A stretch of 64,000 bases of DNA from Diogma glabrata (taxonomy: Eukaryota; Arthropoda; Insecta; Diptera; Cylindrotomidae), in contig OY856188.1 in assembly GCA_963693315.1 (NCBI GenBank), forward strand, positions 95,165,745-95,229,744, given 5' to 3'. Positions within the stretch are counted from its first letter, which is position 1; every line of letters begins with the position of its first letter. Made by a program: the position numbers and the translations under genes. The notes under the pieces were generated by a model. It was not told the origin of the DNA. It made no database searches and saw only the letters and a list, made by a program, of their open reading frames with translations. This document shows, piece after piece, positions 10,501 to 20,848 of this stretch.

Positions 10501-11790
10501 CCTTTATCTCCATTTAGGAGCATAGGGCGTCTACTAGACTGGACCATCTAACTCTGTTGGGGGCAATCGCTTTCAGTTAACCCCAAGTCTTGCCAATTTG
10601 TTTTGCTTCAGCTAGCACCGTTTTCTTCCATGTCATGGGTGGTCTTCCAACTCTCCTTTTACCTTGTGGATTCCACTCTAGGGACATCCTTGTTATATCT
10701 TCGACTGATTTTCTCAGTGTATGTCCTATCCATCTCCATTTTCTTTGTTTTATCTCGGTCTCAATGTCTAACTGCTCTGTCTGCCGTAGAAGTTCCTGGT
10801 TACTGATGATGTTTGGCCAGAAGCATTTGATCAGTCTTCTCAGGCATTTGTTCACAAACACCTGTAGTTTATTTGTGATCTTTCTTGTTTGTTTCCACGT
10901 TTCACACCCATACAGCAGTACTGACTTGACACATGCATTGAACATTCGTAGCTTGGTCTTTCTTGACAGGACGGATGCATTCCAGATCTTGTGAAGCATA
11001 TTGAACGTATTTCTGGCTTTGTTAATACGCTGACTGATATCTTCTTCAGTCCCGCCTGTTTTTGCTACAGTACAACCAAGGTACACAAATTTGTCAACTT
11101 CGTCCACTTGTGTATTGTTGATGGTAATTGGTGTTATCGTTTTGGTGTTCAATCTCATAGCCTTTGTTTTTCTGATATTAATGTTGAGACCGACTTCATG
11201 TGCAAGGTTTGATAGCTTCTGTATTTTCTGCTGCATGTCCGTATGTGTGTGTGTAAGTAGACAGATCTCATCTGCGTAGTCTAGATCATTGAGCCGTCTT
11301 GTTGTATTCCATTGGATTCCATTTGGACTTGCATCATCGAGCTTTCTCATGATACTATCTAGTACTATTAGGAATAGTAGCGGGGATAGTACACAGCCTT
11401 GTCTCACTCCTCGGTGGTTGTAGTATTCATCACTTTGCTGTCCTTTGTATTGTATTCTGTTTGCAGCATCCCGATACATTTCTTTGATTAGATCAACTAT
11501 TTTCTTCGGGATGCCCATTTCACAAAGTGTCTTCCATATTGCGCTTCTGTTGATTGAGTCGAAGGCGCGTTCGAAGTCCACGAAGAGGAGATACAATGGT
11601 GAATTCCATTCATTTGATTGCTCAATGATGATACGGATTGTGTTGATATGATCGGTACAGCTTCTTCCTGGTCTAAAGCCGGCTTGTTCATTTCTTAGTT
11701 TCATGTTAATTGATGGAGATATTCTTTCGAGAATGATCATCGCTAGTATTTTCATTATTGTGTTGAGCAGAGATATACCTCTCCAATTTT
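10473..11790 (-). mobile_element. 5'-truncated LINE with 12-bp target duplication
   Basis: A minus-strand non-LTR retrotransposon. On the plus strand its 3' poly(A) is the T-run at 10471-10500, followed by a 3' UTR of about 76 bp and the C-terminal RT coding region. The 12-mer TCGTACATAATT occurs at 10461-10472 and at 11791-11802, giving a clean target-site duplication. The 5' truncation falls in the RT domain, as is usual for target-primed insertion. It interrupts DNA next to, or inside, the left repeat of the neighbouring gypsy element. Confidence 0.92.
10577..11790 (-). pseudogene. LINE reverse transcriptase, C-terminal portion
   Basis: The frame is open from the truncation at about 11790 (NWRGISLLNTI precedes the first Met at 11755) to a stop at 10577, so the 392-codon ORF understates the coding region. 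RT motifs seen are NWRGISLL, QAGFRPGRSC, VDFERAFDS, GVRQGCVLSP and LDYADEICLL. The catalytic YADD box reads YADE, losing the second catalytic Asp. The C-terminus has RKWRWIGHTLR and EWNPQGKRRVGRPP, a signature shared by a widespread group of animal LINEs. The endonuclease domain is absent. It would polymerise cDNA at a nicked target in an intact relative. The long open frame suggests fairly recent insertion. Confidence 0.9.
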
Positions 11791-11814
11791 TCGTACATAA
11801 TTACTTTTTAATTA

Positions 11815-12023
11815 TTTTTACATAATAATTATAACAAATTCTGAATATTTTAAATATTTTAAAAGTAAAACTAACAGTCTTATAAGAAGACAATTTTCTT
11901 AAATCTATTTTTTTAAAACAAAATAATTTATTCAAAACAAAAACGAAAATCAATGCAATCTCTTTTAAAATTTAGTTCTAAGCATCACCACATATCAAAA
12001 ATTTAGTTCGAAGCATTACCACA
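11815..12023 (-). repeat. Probable 3' LTR of gypsy element (diverged)
   Basis: Direct-repeat partner of 16675-16881. On the minus strand it begins TGTGGTAATGCTTCGAA, and a second copy of that motif lies about 31 bases further in. It has diverged by point changes and small indels, indicating an old insertion. Its far end is obscured by the LINE insertion at 10473-11790. Confidence 0.6.
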
Positions 12024-12564
12024 AATACTCTACCACCACTGGCTTCGATGAAGATACGAAATGAAAAATGTTGGAGAAGATTTTATCATTTAGTACCGAA
12101 AGTACTAAAAGATATTTTTTTTAATATTTACATAAAAGTGGCTGGATTATGGAAAAAAGATATTCGAAAAATTGACGCGGATCACGATTTTGGCTAAAGT
12201 TCAAAACAGATCCACAACATCCTACAAAATCATGGAAGGAAAGGATTTCGCTAGATTATCGAAGCGCATGCTAATATAATCTAGCAATTTTTTTGGAGTT
12301 TTGGTTGTCTTGCCAGATTTTGAAGTTCTTAGACGAGGAATGATTTGAGACTGACCATTAAAAGTAACATTTTTGGTTGGTTTTTTGGATAGAGCTGAAT
12401 CTTGTTGATTCGCACAATTAATGATATCAGGTTAGCCGAAAAGTAGAGATTGTGATCCATAGTAGGATCAGAATGATCAGTTGTAGATAATCGTTTTAGT
12501 GTTTATTTTGAAATTGTACTTGAATCTGTGTGATTCGTGTGAGCATTAAAATTCTTTATTTGAT
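12024..12564. other. Gypsy 3' region, no intact coding
   Basis: Between the integrase C-terminus and the 3' LTR. It may hold the remains of the integrase tail or an extra ORF, but frames are too broken to assign. Confidence 0.4.
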
Positions 12565-13506
12565 TTATTTATATTTGATCACAAAGGAAGAAGATGTCAC
12601 GTGTGCAGACGCTGATATAGGTCCAACTTCGTCAAAATGCTTTCTCAACTGTTTGACAAACTTGGATTGGGGAACGAATGAATTTGTAAAAGAATTTAGA
12701 AATTGTCCTGGAATTCGTATCGAGCTTCCATAAGTCAATTCCGTTAAAATTGTTTGTAGTTCATCACTAAAGGAGATTCTTAAACCCAATAGGACAGAAG
12801 GCAATATTGTTGTCCAATTGGTATGGTTGTGACACATAATTGCAGATTTAATCGTACGATGTATCCTTTCTATCATGCCGTTGCATTTCGGATATTATGG
12901 TGTGGTTCTACATCGTTTGAAACCTAATAGATTGGAAAGTTCAGTGAACAATTGAGATTCAACTTGGGTTCCATGACCAGTTATAATTGATCCTGGAGAA
13001 CCAAATCTCGAAATCCATGTATTGTAAACAGCGATAGCAACTGTTCTAGCTGGGATGTCTGGAACAGGAATTGACTCAGGCCGCCGTGAATAACAATCAA
13101 TTAGAGTTACACAATATTTTTGATTCTCCGATATTGATAAAGGACCAATGATATCAAGGTGAATTTGTGAAAATTGCTGTGGATTTTGTTTTAATATTGC
13201 CAAGGATTGACTTAGTGTGTAGAGAAACCTTGGACTTTGACACGCTATGAATTGTTGAGCCATATTTGTAACGTCCTTTTTTATTGACGGCGAAACTACG
13301 TGTTTTGTGAAAATATTGGTTGAAGTTTTAACAACAGGATGCAAAAGACTTTGAAATGCATCAAAAACACTTTGACGAAAATCTACAAGAATAAATGGCC
13401 CGCGCATAGTTGTATTTGTGTCACAATAAATCACTTTACTTTCATTCAAAGTAACTAGAAAAGCAGTAAACTTCAAAGTTGTGTTGCTTTGAAGTAATGT
13501 TAACAA
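12565..13506 (-). pseudogene. Gypsy integrase segment
   Basis: Two minus-strand frames (12895-13506 and 12565-12876) carry the DDE integrase. The first contains FSQIHLDIIGPL (first catalytic Asp), YCVTLIDCYSRRPES and FGSPGSIITGHGTQVES, where the second catalytic Asp (TDxGTQFES in relatives) is replaced by Gly. The second begins MIERIHRTIKSAI, which holds the catalytic Glu, and continues into LPSVLLGLR. A frameshift near 12885 splits the core. In active relatives integrase joins cDNA to chromosomal DNA. Confidence 0.9.
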
Positions 13507-13822
13507 TTTCTCGTCATTGGTTTGCGCGTCCGCGATTGCAGCATAATCAATTTTATCTGGAATGAGGATTTGATTTATACGTGATAACGCGTCGGCTACG
13601 ACATTTTCGGTACCAGAAATATGCTAGATATTAGTGTTAAATTTCCCAATAAAATCCATGTGTCGAAATTGACGGGGAGATGCTTTTTCAAGATTTTGTT
13701 TAAGAGCAAAAAAGAGGTTTGTGGTCAGTTAATAGCATAAATTCACATACCTGAAATGCTTGATGCCGGAATACACTGCGAGAAGTTCTTGATCGTAAAC
13801 GTTATATTTAATTTAGGTATCG

Positions 13823-14125
13823 TTAAGACGTACCGAGAAGAAACTGAGCGGTTCCAGGTTTCTTCAAAAATTGCTGCTCTACGGCTCTTATCACTGTTTC
13901 AGATGCATTGACCATAATTTCCAGTGGAGCGTAAGATGTTGGATGAGCAAGAAGGCTGGCATTACACAACTTATCTTTGCAATTTTGAAAGGCATTATGG
14001 GACTCAGTGGTCCAAGTGACAGGAATTTTACTGTTCTTCTTGTATCCTTTCAAGTCGTTAAGCAAAATTTGGTCAGCTGCTGCAGCTGGTAAGAATCGCC
14101 TACTTAACTGTAGTCGGACGTTCAA
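13823..14125 (-). pseudogene. Gypsy RT thumb/RNase H segment
   Basis: Overlaps the RT frame end in another frame. Reads NVRLQLSRRFLPAAA, then WTTESHNAFQNCKDKLCNA and LLAHPTSYAPLEIMVNASE, the standard gypsy connection to RNase H. The usual VDAS Asp is replaced (MVNAS), another inactivating change. Downstream RNase H to about 13510 is broken. Confidence 0.8.
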
Positions 14126-14860
14126 AGTCTTTTATGACTTGAACACGTTCACGATCTGGTAAAATACCGTGTTCATTAACCACATGACCTAAGAAGTTAA
14201 TCTCAGATTTAGCAAAAACGCATTTATCTGGATTAATAATGAGACTATTTTCATAGAATCTTTGAAAAATCATTTGGAGGTAGATAAGATGCTCCTCTGG
14301 CTTTTTCGATGCTACAAGTTCATCATCTAGATAAACGAAGCAAAAATTGAGTTCGGTTAAAACGGAGTGCATCAATCTTTGGAACGATTGAGCAGTATTC
14401 CTAAGACCAAAAGTCATTATTGTGAATTCAAAAAGACTAAAAGGTGTAGAGATTGTGGTTTTAGGAATGTTCTCCGGACATATTGGAATTCCATGGTATG
14501 CCTGAACAAGACAGAGAGACGAAAAAATTGTGCATCCCTCCAACTGATGCAAAAAGTCTTGGAGGTGAGGAATACTGTAATCCCATTTAGAGCTCGATAG
14601 TCACCGCAGGCACGCCATTCTCCATTCTTTTTTCGGACCAGGTGTAACAGACTGGACCAAGAACTACTGCTGGGCCCAAAAATACCCAGTTACACCATTT
14701 TGTCAAACTCAACTTTCGCTATATTAAGCTTGTCAAGAGATAAACGACGAGTTCTAGGATACAGGTGTACCTCTGTCCTTTTTTAAGATACAGATGTACC
14801 AACTGTCTCGAGTTTGTGTGTTACATGATGTTTTACACTTCTTGGACGGAAATTTGGATT
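14100..14860 (-). pseudogene. Gypsy reverse transcriptase segment
   Basis: RT portion of the minus-strand gypsy element. The N-terminal part (about 14560-14700) is out of frame but readable as KNGEWRACGDYRALN. The open part 14100-14552 contains LEGCTIFSSL, LVQAYH and FGLRNTAQSFQRLM, the catalytic YLDD box within FCFVYLDDELVAS, and FLGHVVNEHGI. The first catalytic Asp region (SSLDLVQAYH in relatives) reads SSLCLVQAYH, so the Asp is replaced by Cys. Frameshifts separate it from protease and RNase H. Confidence 0.9.
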
Positions 14861-14991
14861 TGCAATTCTAGGAAATTTGTCCAAGATTTTTACAATTTGT
14901 GCTGCTATTATCGATAAGTTATTCGTCTTGTCGACGAGATAGACCGAAGGTTGAGTAGAATTTGAGATACTACCAGTTGAGAACAGAGAGG

Positions 14992-15747
14992 TTAACGAAT
15001 CTGTGAGCCTCTGTCTCTGTATATCAACCAGTATGTTTCCAGTCCAGAATGTTTCAGAAAGTCTGAACCAATAATAGGTATTGATACATCAGCAACAATA
15101 AATTCCCAAGAAAAACTTCCGCGAAGGCCTATAATGAGTTGCAGAGTTGGTGTACCATAGGCCAAAATGAGAGTGCCGTTTGCCGCAGATAAATTAAAAG
15201 ACGAATCAGTAGCTGGTATTGTCTTAACCATTGACCTAGAAATGACTGAAACGTCAGAACCCGTATCAATTAAAAATTTGACTTTTGAGTTTACCTTAAA
15301 AACTGAAAGATAGTTGACTTGACGATCACCAATGCTACTGACATCATATTGGCGATCGTTTAATCGTTTTTTTGTTATGAGAATTTGGTGATACAAATGT
15401 TTGGTGAAACTTGCATCCGGATACACAATGTAACGCCTTATCACCGAAACGAGAAAGGTAAAAACATAGGTCAAACCCCCTAGGCGGTTTTGTGACTTTG
15501 TCCTACTGCGGGATATATTGCCCCTATAAGAATTTCTTGTAATAGAGCGCAATCGATTGTCAGCAGAAAATATAGAGTTAATTTTACTCAACATTTGCGT
15601 TTTGAAGCTGTCCATCATGTATTGGAAGTTCGTCTGCAGTCGAGAAAATTCCTGATTAAATTGAACTGGATTCATGTTTTCTGCAACTGTGTATGTTGAT
15701 CGTAAATTAACATTGAAAACCTGCCAAAGAGTCAATGTTTCCATCAA
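14992..15747 (-). pseudogene. Gypsy aspartic protease segment
   Basis: Retroviral-type aspartic protease of the gypsy polyprotein, which would cleave gag-pol inside the particle. The active-site motif is clear as FLIDTGSDVSVIS, and the C-terminal protease block reads FIVADVSIPIIGSDFLKHSGL broken only by point changes (residues about 220-240 of the 251-codon frame). The N-terminal third corresponds to the end of gag/linker. The frame closes before RT, so pol is disrupted. Confidence 0.85.
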
Positions 15748-15965
15748 GTTGTCAGCACGTTCAGCTAACCGATCTAAAGGAAGATCGTTTTCAAATGATG
15801 CTAATATGAGTAGAAAGTTTTCAGATAATCAGGTCATCGACAACTGCTTCCCTACTTTATCGCCAACATCATTTAATTGGAATTCAGTCAAAAGTTGTGA
15901 CGGGTTTTCGTCACCAAGGGATAATTTATGCAGCATGTTGTGAACCTTAGTTTTATAACATTCAC

Positions 15966-16388
15966 CTACAGTTTTAATAACACCATTCTTTGGATGTTGT
16001 ATAAGGATTTACACCAGGTTCTTTCATGAGGATTGGCATCAGACTGATTGTGTGAACGAGTATCAACAGCGCCATTTGCGTACACATATTTAGAGTTTTC
16101 ACTCCTAATACCACCAGTTTTAAACTGCATTTCCAATCCCTTAAACCAAAGAAAGGTATTTTGCTCGTAAAGAGGAGCTTGAAAAATACGAAAATGTACT
16201 ACATGTACTTCACCGGTATTAATTGGTAAGTCCCATGGAGTGGGTGGAAGTTGTTCAGAGATTAATTTTGGTGGAAATAGTGATTCATTACCGAATTTTT
16301 GTTTGTTTTCGTGATAACGTTGCGCATAAGCATCCAGCTCAGCTTTTGACAACGTTAAAAATTGTGTGGAAGTGCTCTGTTCTTCCAC
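15966..16388 (-). pseudogene. Gypsy gag-like N-terminal fragment
   Basis: A 140-codon minus-strand ORF lying between the 5' LTR and protease. Its beginning (MEEQSTSTQFLTLSKAELDA) looks like a structured N-terminus, but no diagnostic gag motif or zinc knuckle is visible. The assignment rests mainly on its position upstream of protease in the same orientation. The remaining gag (about 15750-15960) is broken. Confidence 0.55.
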
Positions 16389-16550
16389 TGGTGAGAAAAC
16401 ATTCGTTGGTGATGCTTGAAATAAATTAAATATTTAAAACATAAATATTAAAAATCAAATAAACAAAAATATTTTTGAAAGAATTTTAGAATTGAAAGCT
16501 TTAGTTTTTGTAATCTTTAAAATAAATTGCCTTGACTTTGCCAATTCAGT

Positions 16551-16642
16551 TGCGACGTTAGTACACGTCGTTGACCCTCAAGTGCGTCGTTATTACACGT
16601 CGTTGACCCTCAAGTTGCAACATTAGTACACGTCAATGATCC
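16551..16642. repeat. Three 32-bp tandem repeats at the gypsy 5' end
   Basis: Units at 16551-16582, 16583-16614 and 16615-16642 (partial) share TTAGTACACGTCGTTGACCC. Each contains a short dyad (GACGT...ACGTC). They are markedly more GC-rich than the surroundings and sit between gag and the 5' LTR of the minus-strand gypsy element, where regulatory repeats can occur. A role as enhancer or insulator is only conjecture. Confidence 0.8.
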
Positions 16643-16674
16643 GGGTTAAGCTTTAGTTTTTTTCAGTTCTTCGG

Positions 16675-16881
16675 TTTTTTCACAATAATTTTAATCAATT
16701 CTTAACATTTAAAATATTTTAAATCAGAAAAAATAACATTCTGGTAAGACAAATTTTTTAAAACTATTTTTTTAAAACAAAATAATTTTTCAAAACAAAA
16801 ACGAAAATCAAGGCAATCCCTTTTAAAATTTAGTTCGAAGCATCACCACAAATCAAAAATTTAATTCGAAGCATCACCACA
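16675..16881 (-). repeat. Probable 5' LTR of gypsy element (diverged)
   Basis: On the minus strand begins TGTGGTGATGCTTCGAA, with the same motif repeated 31 bases downstream. It is similar in order and spacing to 11815-12023. The 5' LTR terminus towards gag is uncertain; the 32-bp tandem repeats at 16551-16642 may lie inside or just outside it. Confidence 0.6.
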
Positions 16882-18098
16882 GTTCTAAAACAAAATGGTC
16901 TAAAACTGTTTGAATTCACTAAACATTAGACTAATCTATTTAATACCAAACCAATTATTTTATAATTAGGTCAACAAAGGTTCTTTCACTTTAAAAAAAC
17001 AATACTTTAAAGAAACAGACTCAGTGAAACATAAATAAGCAAGGTCATTTATAATGAGTCCATTAAATCATTGTCACCAGTCCTATAAAAACCAAATAAT
17101 CTGTCATGTAAATGTTTATTCGTGTTTTATGCTAATATCCACAAGAACATAATCGTTTTGATTAATCGTAACCACTTTAGCTTAAACTTTGAACTTACAA
17201 TAAAAAAAACAAAAATTGTCTGTATCCAAGTTCTTAATTTCTCTCCATTATTTTCGTTTTGTGTTAGTAAAAGAAATTAATTATTCAACTCAATATCAGA
17301 ATATAGATGAGTAAAAAAAATAACAACAACAAAAAAACCAACCCTAACAAAATAATCTGGAAAAAACACAACAATAACCCCCAGAAAACAATGATTTTAA
17401 ATTTAAATTTTAACAAAACAAAAACTTTATTATAAGATTAAACCAGTTACAAGATTCCAAACAACAATCACAATTTTATTGAAAAACGAACGAGCAAAAG
17501 ACTTCAGCTATTTGTTACACTAAAAAATTCATGATATCAGAATAAATGAAAAATCGAGATAAAGTTTTAGACCAAAAGTGCAATAAATGAGATATCATTT
17601 TCAATATAAAATAAAAATAAATTTTCAACTACTTAGACACAAGTTTTTTCTTGAAATGAACATCGTTTGCTAATTGAAGGAAGAATGGGAAGTGATTTGG
17701 TTTAACAACGGTTAAACTTGGATTTTATAAAACAAAATCGAAATAATTTCAAAGCGAAATCTGTTTTTGAACAAATTTGTTTCGGAGATGGTATGTGGAG
17801 ATCGGTGACGTAATGCATTTATAAATATATAAATGAGACGATCTACGCCAAACAGACCACCGCTGCGACCAAAATTTGGAGAGGTTTAAAAAACGTGAGA
17901 TGGTTCAAAAATTTTGTATAAGTGTCCTCATTCCTCTTACTAACAAGAACTAATAATTTTAAAAACTAGATTGTGAATTTAAAAATAATTGTAGAAGTAC
18001 AATTTTCAAAAATTTATATGAGAAAAAAAAATTAAAATAGCGGCTTCAAAATGGCGCCAATTCATCAAATTTGCATTTTTACCAACAAAAGGTATTTA
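16882..18098. other. AT-rich non-coding DNA
   Basis: No gene seen. A patch near 17820-17870 contains TTTATAAATATATAAATGAG followed by less AT-rich sequence and could be promoter-like by chance; there is no supporting context. Confidence 0.4.
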
Positions 18099-18465
18099 TA
18101 TTTATCATTCTACTGCTTGAAAGTTATGTTTTAGGTTTCTAAATAGTTGTAACATCAATTTTTCAAAGAAGTTCAACAATTATTCAAAATGGCTGGAGCA
18201 AAATGCCGTCTTTTTTATCAAATTCACAGTTATATTACCAAAAAAAATTTATTTAAAAAAAATAAAATTAACTTTAGAAAAAACAAAGAAAACACAAATG
18301 TATGTGTTTTTGTCTCTTAAAGCCACAGTTGAGTTATTTTTCACGCTTTTGTAATTCGTTTTGTTTTTTCTAAAGTTTATTTAAAAAAAAAAAGGGATTC
18401 TTTGAGAAATTAATGCTCCAACTATTTAGAAACCTAAACATACCATTCAAGCCATAAAATGGTAA
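18099..18465. repeat. Foldback element with nested inner dyad
   Basis: Outer arms at about 18099-18170 and 18398-18465 share TTAGGTTTCTAAATAGTTG in inverse orientation. An inner inverted pair AACTTTAGAAAAAACAAA occurs near 18269-18288 and 18360-18378. There is no coding capacity. It looks like a MITE or palindromic foldback. No convincing TSD was seen. Confidence 0.7.
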
Positions 18466-18705
18466 ACGCCGAAAAAATCGGTTGAAGAAGATTGGAGGAG
18501 GATTCTGGGTTAACAAATTGTGGGTTGTAAAAGCCAATCAAATTGGTCTACAATATCTAGAGGTCATTTTAGGGAAAACATTAGTCGTATCATATGATAA
18601 CTTAAGAATGCCGATAAGAACACTAAAGCTATCAGACAAAACAAAAACCCTCAACAAAAGGAACAATCGTCGACAAATGTGAAGAAGTAGCTAGCGTTGT
18701 GAAAT

Positions 18706-20180
18706 GTGAACAACAGCACACAGAAAGGAAAGCCAAAAATTATACTTCAACATCAGGAAGAAATACAAAATCTACTACAGAAGTGGAAAACAGAGCTTAC
18801 AGAGAACAAAAGAAAGAAGAACAAAACAAAACAGCAGTTGCTCGAACGTTATTCACATATTTTCTGTAGCACATCTGCATACAACGGAAGAACTAATATA
18901 GTGAAACATAAAATTGATAGAAAAGCAGAGATGCCGATTCCCCAAGCACTAAGAAGATTACCATTAGTAAAACGGGAAGAAGCTGATTAAATGGTAAAGG
19001 ATATGAAAATGGCTGATGTTATCGAGCAATCAGATAGTCTATGGAGCTCACCTGTGGTTTTAGTCGGGAAGAAGGATGGAATTATGAGATTCTTCGTTGA
19101 CTACAGAAAACTGAATGCAGTAACAAAACAAATATCTACCCATTACCTCGAATTGTTCTCAACATTAGATTTGCAAAGCGGTTACTGGTAGGTAGACCAG
19201 GAAGAGAATCAAAAAAAGACACCGTTTAGGTTGGGTAGTCGGTAATAGCAGTTTAAAGTTGGGCCATTCGGGCTGTGTTATGCTCCCGGAACATTTGAAC
19301 GTATAAAGAAACGTGTACTGAAACGATTACATTGGTAAACGTGCCTTGTATACTTGGACGACATCATTGTAATAGGTAAGGATTTCGTCGATTATTTGAA
19401 AAATTTAGAAGAAGTCTTTGAACGAATCCAAGCAGCAGAACTAAAATTGAGTTCAAAACACGTACACTATTCAGAGGGGAAGTAAAATACTTACGGCACA
19501 AAATAATAACAAATATGGAATACACACAGGTGCTGATAAGATCACAGAAGTATAAGAATGGCCAAGACCCAAGAATTTACATGAGCTTCGCAGTTTTCTA
19601 GAATTGTGCACTTCCCACCGACCGACGTTTAAATAATGTGTGAGCACTGTACAAGAGAATTGCAATGGATGTAGTTGGACAATTTCCGACTACCGATAAC
19701 AACAAAAAATATGAGCTAGTCATAATGGATTATTTTAGCAAGTGGCAACTTTCATTGGAAATAATTTAATGCTACCTGGTGATCTGAAGTTTGGGATTAT
19801 TCCATCGTCAACATTATATGTCCAAGATTATATAAATAAACTTAAAAAAGTACTTGAGGAGGTACACATATTTGTCAGGAAGAAAACACATATATCCAGT
19901 GATCGAATGAAGGCTCGGTATGACATTCGCACAAACAACAAAGGATTTGAGGAATGACAACTAGTGTGGCTATACAATCCACAACGGAGAAATTGATAAA
20001 ACTACAAACATCTTGGGAGGGACCTTATACCGTTATAACAAAATAAAAAGGTGTCGTTTAACGGATAAAGAAAAGTCAGCGAGCGAAACCAAAAGTCGTG
20101 CATCTAGAAAGATTAGCACTCTACGAAGGAAGAAATTTAGATTCTGTTTGGGACGAACAGAAATAAGTGGGAGAGAATTT
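18706..20180 (+). pseudogene. Second gypsy pol relic, internally deleted
   Basis: Plus-strand fragments in order. 18706-18990 ends LLERYSHIFCS...HKIDRK...IPQALRRLP, the region just before RT. 18991-19191 carries [15 protein letters not shown] and [12 protein letters not shown] with [10 protein letters not shown]. Broken frames to about 19490 include FGLCYAPGTFERI and the catalytic box CLVYLDDIIVIGK. Near 19600-19660 the sequence jumps to integrase (MDVVGQFPTTDNNKKYELVIMDYFSKW), so RNase H and the zinc finger are deleted. 19742-20180 holds the integrase C-terminal LVWLYNPQRR...TSWEGPYTV block. It belongs with the 3' LTR at 20462-20848. It belongs to a different gypsy lineage from the minus-strand element (YRKLN versus YRALN type). 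Confidence 0.85.
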
Positions 20181-20461
20181 GAAGTTTATACAGTTTACAT
20201 CTAAAAAAATATTATTCTAGAAAAATGCTCTTTAGAGAAAGTTCCACTAAAGAAGTATCAAAATATCTAGCATAAATCAAGAAAAGCAAATATAACGTCA
20301 CCAAAGTGACACGTAATAGGAAGATTTTGTTTATCCTATAAGGAATTAATTGCAATCTACTAGAGAATATGTAAATAAACAAATTAAAATAATAGATCGC
20401 ACACCTGTGTCAACATTTGAAGATCGTGTTCTTATGTTTTTGTTGATAAAAGAAGGAGAGA

Positions 20462-20848
20462 TGTTCTGTTCGGGTAGTATAAATAAGAGTTTGTGTTAGA
20501 GGATAAGATCAGTATATAATTGTCAGCGATAGAATTAAGTATAAATTTAGCAGTGGTATATGTGAGTTAAAATTAGCGGTGACACAAGTTGACAAAATAT
20601 ATTATTATAAGTGTAAAAGATTATTGTAAGTGAAGAATTAGAAGTGATATTGTGAACAATAGTAGGAGATTGTTTAAAGAGGAGAGTCATTGCTAAAACA
20701 AGAATAATTAAGAGGAATACTAGCAGGAGAAATATTGTTATAAGAAATAAAATCTTGAACGAATAAAAATTATACCATTTAGAATTGTATTAATTTCCTG
20801 ATTTATTGATCAAACCAAATATTAGTAGCTCGGCGAAGAAACGTTACA
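20462..20848 (+). repeat. 3' LTR of the second gypsy relic
   Basis: Starts TGTTCTGTTCGGG right after a polypurine tract (AAGAAGGAGAG at 20450-20460) and ends CGTTACA, giving TGT...ACA termini over 387 bp. Inside are a TATA-like TATAAATA at 20478-20485 and an AATAAA signal at about 20749. No partner 5' LTR was found upstream of 18700, so the left part of the element is lost. Confidence 0.75.
20478..20485 (+). promoter_or_regulatory. TATA-like box in LTR
   Basis: TATAAATA near the start of the inferred LTR, a usual place for a retrotransposon core promoter. Confidence 0.4.

Larger units (their letters stand above)
11815..16881 (-). mobile_element. Ty3/gypsy LTR retrotransposon, decayed
   Basis: A minus-strand element with recognisable gag-like, protease, RT, RNase H and integrase segments in the standard gypsy order. 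It is flanked by diverged direct repeats at about 11815-12023 and 16675-16881, which read on the minus strand as TGTGGT(G/A)ATGCTTCGAA, consistent with LTRs starting TG. Multiple stops and frameshifts break every ORF. The inner LTR boundaries and primer-binding site were not resolved. Confidence 0.82.

Noticed and set aside
10590..11651. Several plus-strand ORFs opposite the LINE RT
   Set aside because: Shadows of the minus-strand RT frame, which has clear motifs.
17780..17880. Promoter or LTR from TATAAATATATAAATGAG
   Set aside because: No LTR borders, partner copy or downstream gene; AT-rich DNA gives such words by chance.
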